A DNA stretch of 6,892 nucleotides, from NCBI GenBank assembly GCA_903953145.1, contig CAJBIL010000457.1, positions 1 through 6,892 of the forward strand. The letters are read 5' to 3'. The notes under the pieces were generated by a model that worked only from the letters and a program-made list of their open reading frames with translations, was not told the DNA's origin and did not search any database. The translations under genes and the position numbers were made by a program. Below, one piece after another: positions 1-6,858 of this stretch (positions are counted from its first letter, which is position 1; every line of letters starts with the position of its first letter). Source of the stretch: an uncultured beta proteobacterium (GTDB taxonomy: Bacteria > Pseudomonadota > Gammaproteobacteria > Burkholderiales > Rhodocyclaceae).

Positions 1-579
1 GATGGCGGGCGCGGCATTGCTGCACAGATGAAGTCCTTTGCGCAGATGAGTGAAGGCTGGTCATGCCCGGTTTCGCTGGCCAATTCGGCGGCACTCCTGC
101 GCCATCCGCAAACCGCCGGCGACTGGGTGCGCCCTGGCATCATGCTCTATGGCGGCAGCCCGTTTGCCGATACGCCGGCAGCAAGCCTCGGCCTGCAAGC
201 GGTGATGACGCTGGAGAGCCGGATTATTGCGGTGCAGGACGTCGCCGCCGGCGAGCGAGTTGGTTATGGTGGTTTGTTCGTCGCCGAGCGGCCGACGCGG
301 GTGGGGATCGTGGCTTGCGGCTATGCGGACGGCTATCCGCGCCATGCGCCCACCGGGACACCGATTCTGGTCGCCGGCCAGCGCAGCAAAACCCTGGGGC
401 GCGTTTCGATGGACATGCTGGCCTGTGATTTGACCGCCATTCCCGCAGCCGGCATTGACAGCACGGTGCAGCTCTGGGGTGATGCTCTGCCGGCCGATGA
501 AGTGGCGACAGCGGCCGGAACGATCAGTTATGAGTTGTTCTGTGCGCTGGCGCCGCGTGTGCCGATGGTCGTGGTCTGA
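1..579 (+). CDS. alr: Alanine racemase, C-terminal part (5' end outside window)
   Basis: PLP-dependent enzyme that interconverts L- and D-alanine in the cytoplasm and supplies D-Ala for peptidoglycan. The frame is open from base 1, reading DGGRGIAAQ before the first in-window Met at 28, so the gene starts upstream; 192 residues are visible of a usual ~360. Family landmarks are in order: VSLANSAALL (Asn/Ser that hold the cofactor phosphate), VRPGIMLYGG (the Arg that contacts the pyridine nitrogen), ERVGYGG with the catalytic Tyr encoded at 265-267, GIVACGYADGYPRH, RVSMDML (the Met-Asp of the substrate pocket), and a C-terminal SYELFCALAPR with the phosphate-contacting Tyr. No truncation or frameshift is seen at the 3' end. 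radA begins two bases after the stop, which points to co-transcription. Whether it is the biosynthetic or a catabolic (DadX) copy cannot be told here; pairing with radA favours the housekeeping alr. Confidence 0.96.
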   Translation, partial: DGGRGIAAQMKSFAQMSEGWSCPVSLANSAALLRHPQTAGDWVRPGIMLYGGSPFADTPAASLGLQAVMTLESRIIAVQDVAAGERVGYGGLFVAERPTRVGIVACGYADGYPRHAPTGTPILVAGQRSKTLGRVSMDMLACDLTAIPAAGIDSTVQLWGDALPADEVATAAGTISYELFCALAPRVPMVVV

Positions 580-581
580 GC

Positions 582-1946
582 ATGGCAAAAGTTAAAACCA
601 TTTATTCCTGCACCGAATGTGGTGCCAGCGCAGCCAAATGGCAGGGGCAGTGCCCCGGTTGTGCGGTCTGGAATACGCTGGTCGAGACGATTGCCGAGCC
701 GGTGACGAACAGTAACAGCCGTTTTGCGGCGCTCGGCGGCACCTCAAAGTTGCAGACGCTCTCGGAAATCGAGGCACGCGAAGAGGATCGTTTGCCGACC
801 GGCATCGCCGAATTTGACCGGGCGCTGGGTGGCGGGCTGGTCGCCGGGGGCGTGGTGCTGATCGGCGGTGATCCGGGCATCGGTAAAAGTACCTTGCTGT
901 TGCAGGCGCTGGCCGAGTTGTCTGCGGGCAATCAGGTACTTTATGTGAGCGGTGAGGAGTCCGGTCAGCAAATTGCGATGCGCGCCCGGCGGCTGTCACT
1001 GGATACCAAAAACCTCAAGTTGCTGGCCGAAATCAACCTCGAAAAGATCCTCGCTACGCTACAGAGCGAGCGTCCGCAGGTGGCGGTTATCGACTCGATC
1101 CAGACTCTGTGGTCAGATCAGCTCAGTTCGGCGCCCGGCTCGGTGGCGCAGGTGCGCGAGTGTGCCGCGCAGCTGACGCGGCTGGCCAAGCAGACCGGCA
1201 TTACGGTCATTCTGGTCGGCCATGTAACGAAGGAGGGCGCGCTGGCCGGGCCGCGAGTGCTTGAACATATCGTCGATACGGTGCTGTATTTCGAGGGCGA
1301 CACGCATTCGAGTTTCCGCCTGATCCGGGCGGTGAAAAACCGTTACGGCGCGGTCAATGAAATTGGCGTCTTTGCGATGACCGATAAAGGGCTGAAGGGC
1401 GTCAATAACCCGTCGGCGCTATTTTTGTCGCAACACGGGCAGGATGTGCCCGGCTCCTGCGTGCTGGTCACGCAGGAAGGCACGCGGCCTTTGCTGGTTG
1501 AAATTCAGGCGCTGGTTGATCAGTCGCACGGCAATCCGCGCCGGCTGACGGTGGGCCTGGAAGCACAGCGCCTGGCGATGTTGCTGGCCGTCCTGCATCG
1601 TCATGCCGGGGTGGTTTGCTTCGATCAGGATGTTTTCGTGAACGCGGTGGGTGGCGTCAAGATTGCCGAGCCGGCAGCCGATTTAGCCGTGTTGCTCGCA
1701 ATTGTATCTTCTCTTAAAAACAAGGCATTACCGTCGAAACTTATTGTGTTTGGTGAAGTTGGTCTGGCGGGTGAAATCCGGCCGGCGCCGCGTGGTCAGG
1801 AGCGTTTGAAGGAAGCCGCCAAGCTCGGCTTCACACGCGCGCTGATCCCCGAGGCCAACAAACCGAAGCACCCGATTGACGGCATCGAAGTGATCGCCAT
1901 CCGCCGTGTTGAAGAAGCGGTAGAGCGGCTGCGCGAGCTGGATTGA
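582..1946 (+). CDS. radA: DNA repair protein RadA (Sms)
   Basis: Cytoplasmic RecA-like ATPase that helps process branched recombination intermediates and extends strand exchange with RecA. The protein has 454 residues, close to E. coli RadA (~460), and is complete. Domains in order: an N-terminal C4 zinc finger (Cys10, Cys13, Cys24, Cys27, CxxC-x10-CxxC); a RecA-type core with Walker A GDPGIGKS (96-103) and Walker B VAVIDS (167-172); the RadA-specific KNRYG motif (252-256); and a C-terminal Lon-like domain with GGVKIAEPAADLAV (357-370) and GEVGLAGEIR (391-400). The Lon catalytic Ser-Lys dyad is not expected in RadA, and nothing suggests protease activity. The ATG at 582 is preferred because it puts the zinc finger at the normal distance from the N-terminus and lies 2 bases after alr. 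No strong Shine-Dalgarno is visible, so translation may be coupled to alr. The last codons overlap the permease gene by 4 bases. Confidence 0.98.
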   Translation: MAKVKTIYSCTECGASAAKWQGQCPGCAVWNTLVETIAEPVTNSNSRFAALGGTSKLQTLSEIEAREEDRLPTGIAEFDRALGGGLVAGGVVLIGGDPGIGKSTLLLQALAELSAGNQVLYVSGEESGQQIAMRARRLSLDTKNLKLLAEINLEKILATLQSERPQVAVIDSIQTLWSDQLSSAPGSVAQVRECAAQLTRLAKQTGITVILVGHVTKEGALAGPRVLEHIVDTVLYFEGDTHSSFRLIRAVKNRYGAVNEIGVFAMTDKGLKGVNNPSALFLSQHGQDVPGSCVLVTQEGTRPLLVEIQALVDQSHGNPRRLTVGLEAQRLAMLLAVLHRHAGVVCFDQDVFVNAVGGVKIAEPAADLAVLLAIVSSLKNKALPSKLIVFGEVGLAGEIRPAPRGQERLKEAAKLGFTRALIPEANKPKHPIDGIEVIAIRRVEEAVERLRELD

Positions 1947-4474
1947 ACGCTTTGGCTTTCATTTTCCGCATGCTGCGCCGCGATGCACGCGCCGGCGAGT
2001 TGCGCCTGCTGGCGGCGGCGTTGGTGGTGGCGGTGGCGGCGCTGACAGCGGTAGGGTTTTTTGCCGATCGTGTGCGGCAGGCGCTGGAACGCGAGGCGAA
2101 TCAACTGCTCGGTGCCGATTTGCTGTTGACGGCCGATCATCCGTGGCCACCGGCAATCGCTGCCGAAGCGCGGGCGCGGGGATTGCGGCTGGTTGAAGCA
2201 CGCACTTTCCCCAGTATGGTGACGCTTGGCGAAGGCACCGGAGTGCGTGCGCAACTATCTGAAATCAAGGCTGTCGGCGATGGTTACCCCTTGCGTGGCG
2301 CGCTCCGCATCGCGCCGGCACGCAACGTGGCGGATGCGCCGGCAACGCGCGTTCCAGCGCCCGGTACGATCTGGCTGGACGAGCGACTGGCATCGGCACT
2401 GGCCGCGCAGGTGGGCGATCAGATTGTCGTCGGGCGGCAGGCATTGCGGGTCGATGCGATGCTGACACTGGAGCCGGATCGTGGCGTTAATTTTTTCAGC
2501 GTCGCCCCGCGTTTGCTGATGAACCTGGACGATCTGGCGGCGACGGGGCTGATTCAGGTCGGTAGCCGGGTCACTTACCGTCTGCTGCTGGCTGGCGACT
2601 TACCGCAAATCAAGGATTTTCAGCGCATTATCGAGCCACGTCTGGGGCGGGGCGAGCGTATCGAGGACGCGCAAAATGCCCGCCCCGAGATCCGCACTGC
2701 GCTGGATCGGGCGCAGAAGTTTCTCGGCCTGTCGGCGCTGCTCACCGTTGTCCTCTCTGCGGTTGCGGTCGCGCTTGCCGCGCGGCGCTACATGCAGCGC
2801 CACCTTGATCCTTGCGCCGTGATGCGCTGCCTTGGCGCGACACAGGGCTTTTTGTTGCGCCTCTATCTTGGCCAGTTTGCCGTGCTCGGCGTACTGGCCG
2901 CGCTACTTGGCTGCGGGCTGGGCTATGTCGCGCATTTCGCACTCCATGCCTGGCTGGCCCAGTTGCTGGCCACCCCGTTACCGCCCCCCACCATGTTGCC
3001 GGCCCTACAGGGCGTCGCGGTCGGCCTGTTGTTGCTGTTTGGCTTTGCCGTACCGCCATTGATCCAGCTCAAGCGCGTGTCCACGCTGCGCGTGTTGCGT
3101 CGCGAGCTGGGCAGCCCGCGACCGGGGCTGCTGGGTGGCTATCTGCTGGGTTTGCTGGCCTTGGCGGGCTTGATGTTCTGGGTTGCCGGGGAGTTGCGGC
3201 TGGGGGCTTATGTGGTCGGCGGATTTTCGGCTGCGCTGCTGGTTTTTGCCGTGATTGCCCGTCTGGCAATTCGTCTGGCGGCGGGATTGCGCGGTGGTTT
3301 GCATGCTTCCTCCAGCGCCGGGGGCGGTATTGGCTGGCGCTATGGGCTGGCCAGCCTGGAACGGCGTTCGGGCAGCAGTGTGGTGCAGATTGTTGCCCTG
3401 GCGCTTGGCTTTATGGCGTTGCTGTTGCTTACCGTCATCCGTGGCGATTTGCTTGACGCCTGGCGGCGTGCTGTGCCGCCGGAGGCGCCGAATCGTTTTG
3501 TCGTCAATATCCAGCCTGATCAGGTGGCCGGCGTGCGGCGCGCCTTTGCCGATGCCGGTTTAAGGCCGGAAATCGCGCCCATGGTGCGTGGTCGTCTGAC
3601 CCGCATCAACGGCCAGGCGGTAACGGCAGACAGTTTCGAAGATGAACGCGCCAAGCGCCTGATTGATCGCGAATTCAACCTCTCGTGGCGCGGCGATTTA
3701 CCTGAAGGCAACACCTTGACGGCAGGGCGCTGGTTTTCTGCGGATGAACAGCAGCAAGGGCAGGGCGTTGCTTCGGTGGAGGATGGTCTGGCTAAAACGC
3801 TGGGGCTGAAGCCCGGTGATCAACTCGAATTTGTGGTTGCCAGCGAAGTTGTCAGCATGGCGGTGACCAGCCTGCGCAAGCTGGACTGGGACACAATGCG
3901 GGTGAACTTCTTTGTACTGACGCCGCCGCGCATCCTGGAAGCCTATCCAACCAGCTGGATCACCAGCTTCTATCTGTCGCCCGACAAGGCTGATTTCGTC
4001 AATCAACTGGTGCGTGAATTCCCCAACCTGACCGTGGTTGACGTCGCCGCCATTGTTCGCCAGCTGCAATCGATCATGGATCAAGTCGCGCAGGCCGTGC
4101 AGTTTGTCTTCCTTTTTACGCTGGCGGCGGGGGTTATCGTGCTTTACGCGGCGCTCGCATCAGCGGCTGAGGAGCGCCGTTATGAGCTGGCGGTGATGCG
4201 CGCCCTCGGTGCGCGGCGCGATCAATTGCGCCGTGCCTTGCTTGCCGAGTTCGCCGCCGTCGGTGGCCTTGCCGGCCTGATTGCCGCGCTTGGCGCGCTT
4301 GGCGTCGGGCAGGTGCTGGCGCGCAACGCCTTTAATTTCGAGGTTGCGTTAAACCTCTGGTTACCGTTGGCCGCCACGCTCGGCGGTGCCGCGCTGGTGG
4401 CCGGCGCCGGCTGGTTTGCCGCAGTGCGTTTGCTGAAAGCCGCGCCGCTTGAAGCATTGCGGGCGGGGAGCTGA
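1943..4474 (+). CDS. ybbP: FtsX/YbbP-family ABC transporter permease
   Basis: Inner-membrane permease subunit of a type VII (MacB/LolCE-like) ABC system; such systems act mechanically on periplasmic or envelope substrates rather than forming a classic import pore. It has 843 residues with about ten predicted helices: near 21-41, then 261-281, 305-327, 351-374, 394-414, 419-442, 476-498, 716-738, 765-790 and 804-828. Large periplasmic domains lie at about 42-260 and 500-715. Resemblance to E. coli YbbP is visible in APRLLMNLDDL (188-198), VLRRELG (384-390), RGDLLDAWRRAVPPEAPN (500-517) and VTSLRKLDWD (641-650). The typical FtsX signature EERRYELAVMRALGAR is at 743-758. The start is a TTG that shares TTGA with the radA stop; it keeps the MNALAF lead-in before the first helix, while the next in-frame ATG (1970) would shorten the protein by 9 residues. 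YbbP normally pairs with the ATPase YbbA, which is not in this window. The substrate is unknown. Confidence 0.9.
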   Translation: MNALAFIFRMLRRDARAGELRLLAAALVVAVAALTAVGFFADRVRQALEREANQLLGADLLLTADHPWPPAIAAEARARGLRLVEARTFPSMVTLGEGTGVRAQLSEIKAVGDGYPLRGALRIAPARNVADAPATRVPAPGTIWLDERLASALAAQVGDQIVVGRQALRVDAMLTLEPDRGVNFFSVAPRLLMNLDDLAATGLIQVGSRVTYRLLLAGDLPQIKDFQRIIEPRLGRGERIEDAQNARPEIRTALDRAQKFLGLSALLTVVLSAVAVALAARRYMQRHLDPCAVMRCLGATQGFLLRLYLGQFAVLGVLAALLGCGLGYVAHFALHAWLAQLLATPLPPPTMLPALQGVAVGLLLLFGFAVPPLIQLKRVSTLRVLRRELGSPRPGLLGGYLLGLLALAGLMFWVAGELRLGAYVVGGFSAALLVFAVIARLAIRLAAGLRGGLHASSSAGGGIGWRYGLASLERRSGSSVVQIVALALGFMALLLLTVIRGDLLDAWRRAVPPEAPNRFVVNIQPDQVAGVRRAFADAGLRPEIAPMVRGRLTRINGQAVTADSFEDERAKRLIDREFNLSWRGDLPEGNTLTAGRWFSADEQQQGQGVASVEDGLAKTLGLKPGDQLEFVVASEVVSMAVTSLRKLDWDTMRVNFFVLTPPRILEAYPTSWITSFYLSPDKADFVNQLVREFPNLTVVDVAAIVRQLQSIMDQVAQAVQFVFLFTLAAGVIVLYAALASAAEERRYELAVMRALGARRDQLRRALLAEFAAVGGLAGLIAALGALGVGQVLARNAFNFEVALNLWLPLAATLGGAALVAGAGWFAAVRLLKAAPLEALRAGS

Positions 4475-4709
4475 GTGTGGCCATGCGCCGTTTGATACAG
4501 ATTCGCTGTAGCCCGCACCCCAAGCGTACTTGCCTGCAACCCGCATGAAATGGCGATCTAGCACATGCACTGTCTGAAGAGCCGCGTATTTGCTTGTTGT
4601 CCGGCAGATGGCACAGCTAGAACGCCATTCCATGCGGGTTACAGGGCAACGCGATTTTTCAGATCGATTTTTGCACCCCGCAACGCCCCTATTTCCTGAA
4701 AGAAAAATC
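4475..4709. other. Intergenic region between permease and response regulator genes
   Basis: This 235-base stretch separates the alr-radA-permease run from the two-component genes and should contain the promoter of the latter, though no convincing -35/-10 pair could be picked by eye. It contains a large imperfect inverted repeat (4531-4648) and three short octamer copies near the regulator's start (4652-4710), listed separately. No clear intrinsic terminator (GC stem followed by a T run) follows the permease stop. An open frame runs through it from 4590 into the regulator but has no protein-like features before 4710. Confidence 0.7.
4531..4648. repeat. Inverted-repeat element, 32/33-base arms around a 53-base centre
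   Basis: The left arm is 4531-4562 and the right arm 4616-4648. Aligning the left arm with the reverse complement of the right gives 29 identical columns of 33, with three mismatches and one single-base gap; the longest perfect block is aacccgcatg (4538-4547 against 4632-4641). Pairing may continue weakly into the centre (for example tgc at 4566-4568 with gca at 4611-4613, and gccg at 4581-4584 with cggc at 4602-4605), so the whole unit could fold into one long imperfect hairpin. No transposase and no clear target-site duplication was seen. It could be a MITE- or REP-like dispersed repeat, a structured RNA, or a long terminator/attenuator. The arms are certain from the sequence; the nature of the element is not known. 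Confidence 0.8.
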
Positions 4710-4710
4710 G
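4652..4710. promoter_or_regulatory. Octamer repeats cgattttt before the regulator start (possible operator or leader hairpin)
   Basis: cgattttt occurs at 4652-4659 and again at 4665-4672 (13-base period), and its complement aaaaatcg occurs at 4703-4710, ending on the G of the GTG start. The first and last copies form a 9-base perfect inverted repeat (cgatttttc 4652-4660, gaaaaatcg 4702-4710). OmpR-family regulators commonly bind direct repeats near their own promoters, so autoregulation is possible. In RNA the same repeat could pair and cover the ribosome binding region. Both readings are inferences; the repeats themselves are directly visible. Confidence 0.35.
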
Positions 4711-5375
4711 TGCGGATTCTGATTGTTGAAGATGACTTGCTGCTTGGCGAGGGGATTCAGATGGGTTTGCGGCAGGCGGGCTGGCAGGCCGATTGGGTGT
4801 CGGATGGCCTGGCGGCGCGCCATGCACTGGCGAATGAGCCGTTTGCCGCACTGGTGCTTGATCTGGGATTGCCGCGCTTGTCCGGGCTTGAGGTTTTGAA
4901 GGGCTTGCGTAGCGCCGGCAATCCGCTGCCGGTGTTGATCCTGACCGCGCGCGATACGCCGGAAGATGTGGTGGCGGGGCTCGATGCCGGCGCTGATGAC
5001 TACATGATCAAGCCATTCAATCTCGGTGAGTTGGGTGCCCGCTTGCGGGCCCTGGTGCGGCGCACCGGCGGGCGGGCGGCGGCAGCGATCACGCATGATG
5101 ATCTGCAGCTTGATCCGGCGGCGCGCAGTGTGACGCTGGCTGGCCAGGCCGTTGAGCTTTCGGCGCGCGAGTTCGACCTGCTGCATGAATTGCTCAATCA
5201 CTGCGGCCGGGTGATGACCAAGGCGCAAATCGAGGAGCGGCTTTATGCCTGGGGGAGCGAAGTAGAGTCCAATACCATCGAGGTCTATATTCACCATCTG
5301 CGCCGCAAGCTCTCGCCAGCGCTGATCCGGACGATTCGTGGCGTCGGCTACATGATTCCCGAAGCCGGCAAGTAA
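4710..5375 (+). CDS. qseB: OmpR-family response regulator, QseB/PmrA-like
   Basis: Cytoplasmic transcription factor of a two-component system, 221 residues, normal for the family. The receiver domain (about 1-115) has the acidic pair Asp8-Asp9, phosphoacceptor Asp51 in VLDLGLPRLSG, Thr79 and Lys101 in IKPFNLGELGARLRAL. A winged-helix DNA-binding domain follows (about 125-218), with LSAREFDLLHELL, the recognition-helix stretch SNTIEVYIHHLRRKL (187-201) and the C-terminal IRTIRGVGYMI. The wording around WGSEVESNTIEVYIHHLRRKL resembles QseB more than OmpR or PhoP, but PmrA-like proteins share it, so the symbol is provisional. The GTG at 4710 is chosen because it gives the standard MRILIVEDD N-terminus; the frame is open upstream to 4590 but that extension looks non-coding. 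A weak purine-rich site (gaaag, 4698-4702) precedes it. The cognate kinase gene follows after 69 bases. Confidence 0.93.
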   Translation: MRILIVEDDLLLGEGIQMGLRQAGWQADWVSDGLAARHALANEPFAALVLDLGLPRLSGLEVLKGLRSAGNPLPVLILTARDTPEDVVAGLDAGADDYMIKPFNLGELGARLRALVRRTGGRAAAAITHDDLQLDPAARSVTLAGQAVELSAREFDLLHELLNHCGRVMTKAQIEERLYAWGSEVESNTIEVYIHHLRRKLSPALIRTIRGVGYMIPEAGK

Positions 5376-5444
5376 GCCCGGGCCACGACCTGCGAGAATC
5401 TGTGTTTGTGGTTAACTGCTTTTTCCAGGATCAAAGAACGCTTG

Positions 5445-6830
5445 ATGAAAACCTATTCCTTACGCTGGCGCATTCTGGTTGGGGTTCTGCTGGCCGTGAC
5501 GGTGGCCTGGATTACGGTCGGCATCATTGCCTATCGCGAAGCCCGTCACGAAGCAGAGGCGTTGCTTGACGCGCATCTGGCGCAGTCCGCCACGCTGCTT
5601 TTTACGTTTCTGGGCGATGAAGCGCATGATCTGGATGCGCATCTGCCCCGGCATCGTTACGACAACAAGGTGGCTTTCCAGATATGGGAAGGCGAATCGG
5701 TGCTGCTAACGCATTCGGCAGGCGCGCCGGCCACCCGCTTGTCAATGACGAGCGAGGGATTCTCCGATGTCGAGGTTGAAGGGAAATCCTGGCGGGTGTT
5801 TAGCACCTGGGACCCGAAGCATCACCATCTGGTCCAGGTGGCCGATGCCATGCGTAGCCGGGATCATGTCAGCGACGAGGTGGCCTGGCATCTACTGATC
5901 CCGCTCCTGTTTGGTTTGCCCTTGCTGGGCCTCGCGCTGGGCGCTTTTGTGGTGGTTGCTTTCCGGCCACTTGAACAGCTTGCCGACTCGATTGCAGCGC
6001 AGGCGCCGGAGCGCTTGCAGCCGATTGCCCTGAGTACCGCACCGCGCGAGATTACCCCGATTCTTGAACGCCTCAATCTGCTATTCGAGCGCGTAACGCG
6101 CACGCAGGAAGAAGAGCGCCGCTTTACCGCAGACGCCGCACATGAGCTGCGCACGCCGCTAGCCGTGATGCAAACGCACGCCGAAGTGGCCAGCGCCGCG
6201 ATCGATGAGGCCACCCGTCGTCACGCGCTGGATAATCTGGTGAGTGGCAGCCGCCGCGCCGCGCGTCTGCTTGATCAACTGCTCACGCTGGCGAGGCTCG
6301 ATGCGCAATCCGCCTTGCCCGGCAGCGCGCCATGCGATCTTCACGCCTTGCTGATCGAAACGGTCGCCCTGCTGGTGCCGGCGGCGATTCAGAAAGGTGT
6401 TGAAGTTGAAGTTGAGGAACTTGAAGGCGTGCAGGAAGTTGAAAAAATCACCGGCAACGCCAATGATGACAGCCAGAAAATCATGCTGGCCGGCTCCCCG
6501 CTGCTGTTGCAGGTGTTGATCCGTAATCTGGTCGATAACGCCATTCGCTACACACCGCCCGGTGGCAGCGTGCAGATTGGACTACAGCGCGCTGTTGCCG
6601 GCCGCGTGTGCCTGCATGTCAGCGATAGCGGCCCCGGTATCCCGGCAGAAAAGCGGAGCGAGGTGCTGGCGCGCTTTCGCCGGCTTGATGAAAGCGGCGA
6701 AGAAGGGCATGGCCTCGGATTATCCATCGTCGCCCGCATCGCAGCGCTGCATGATGCCAAATTCCGTCTGGAAAGCGCACCCATCCTCGGCGGCCTTGCC
6801 GCATGGGTGGATTTTCCCGTAATCACTTGA
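5445..6830 (+). CDS. qseC: QseC-like membrane sensor histidine kinase
   Basis: Inner-membrane sensor kinase, 461 residues (E. coli QseC ~449), expected to phosphorylate the regulator encoded just upstream. Layout: helix 1 near 9-29, a periplasmic sensor near 30-148, helix 2 near 149-173, a short HAMP-like linker (174-220), then the DHp domain with RRFTADAAHELRTPLAVM and phospho-acceptor His233. The ATPase domain has the N box NLVDNAIRYTPPGG (361-374, Asn365), G1 DSGPGIP (394-400) and G2 GHGLGLSI (421-428); all key residues are present. Resemblance to QseC includes SLRWRIL at the N-terminus, EGFSDVEVEGKSWRVF in the sensor and LLDQLLTLARLD after the H box. The sensor is histidine-rich (His61, 66, 70, 90, 126-128). 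An acidic segment of about 15-20 extra residues lies around 319-347. ATG 5445 is used rather than the in-frame TTG at 5406, since MKTYSLRWR matches the family N-terminus; aggatc at 5427-5432 is a possible but distant ribosome site. The signal sensed is not evident. Confidence 0.92.
   Translation: MKTYSLRWRILVGVLLAVTVAWITVGIIAYREARHEAEALLDAHLAQSATLLFTFLGDEAHDLDAHLPRHRYDNKVAFQIWEGESVLLTHSAGAPATRLSMTSEGFSDVEVEGKSWRVFSTWDPKHHHLVQVADAMRSRDHVSDEVAWHLLIPLLFGLPLLGLALGAFVVVAFRPLEQLADSIAAQAPERLQPIALSTAPREITPILERLNLLFERVTRTQEEERRFTADAAHELRTPLAVMQTHAEVASAAIDEATRRHALDNLVSGSRRAARLLDQLLTLARLDAQSALPGSAPCDLHALLIETVALLVPAAIQKGVEVEVEELEGVQEVEKITGNANDDSQKIMLAGSPLLLQVLIRNLVDNAIRYTPPGGSVQIGLQRAVAGRVCLHVSDSGPGIPAEKRSEVLARFRRLDESGEEGHGLGLSIVARIAALHDAKFRLESAPILGGLAAWVDFPVIT
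6399..6416 (+). repeat. Short in-frame tandem hexamer repeat (gttgaa x3) inside the kinase gene
   Basis: gttgaa at 6399-6404 and 6405-6410 is followed by gttgag at 6411-6416, coding Val-Glu three times (residues 319-324). Related units continue out of strict register (gaacttgaa 6417-6425, gaagttgaa 6435-6443). This looks like slippage-type expansion within the acidic insertion between the DHp and ATPase domains. Because the unit is a multiple of three, copy-number change would not break the frame. Confidence 0.7.
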
Positions 6831-6858
6831 TTACTTGATAATTTGATAATTTATCAAG
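6825..6858. promoter_or_regulatory. AT-rich repeat and dyad just after the kinase stop
   Basis: ttgatwa units occur at 6826-6832, 6835-6841 and 6843-6849, spaced 9 and 8 bases, followed by the complementary ttatcaag at 6851-6858. This gives two alternative dyads: cttgataa (6834-6841) with ttatcaag (9-base loop), or ttgataa (6843-6849) with ttatcaa (6851-6857) around a single central base. The stem is AT-rich and not followed directly by a T run, so it is a poor classical terminator; the near-perfect short dyad looks more like a protein-binding site. The function is unknown, and the downstream gene is outside the window. Confidence 0.4.

Noticed and set aside
2812..3456. 214-residue same-strand alternative frame inside the permease
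   Set aside because: Overlaps the helices of the permease in another frame; Trp/Arg/Cys/Ala-rich without family features, so a composition artefact.
3698..4084. Antisense open frame inside the permease gene (and similar ones at 1796-2254, 61-588, 4689-5297)
   Set aside because: They are opposite strongly recognised genes, have Arg/His/Gln-rich compositions typical of shadow frames in GC-rich DNA, and show no domain or motif.
4496..4510. Small hairpin tacag/ctgta after the permease stop as a terminator
   Set aside because: Only five base pairs, not GC-rich and followed by no T run; too weak to call.
4671..4695. Possible promoter ttgcac with tatttc upstream of the regulator
   Set aside because: The spacing is only 13 bases, too short for a sigma70 promoter, and the -10 match is poor.
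4590..4709. N-terminal extension of the response regulator from an upstream start at 4590
   Set aside because: The 40 extra residues lie in the inverted repeat and the octamer region, do not resemble any receiver domain, and the GTG at 4710 gives the standard N-terminus and length.
5376..5383. Palindrome gcccgggc directly after the regulator stop
   Set aside because: An 8-base GC palindrome is expected by chance in GC-rich DNA; it has no loop or T run, so neither terminator nor operator can be supported.
5406..5444. Earlier TTG start for the histidine kinase
   Set aside because: It adds 13 residues (WLTAFSRIKERL and neighbours) before the family-like MKTYSLRWR; the ATG at 5445 fits QseC-type N-termini better.
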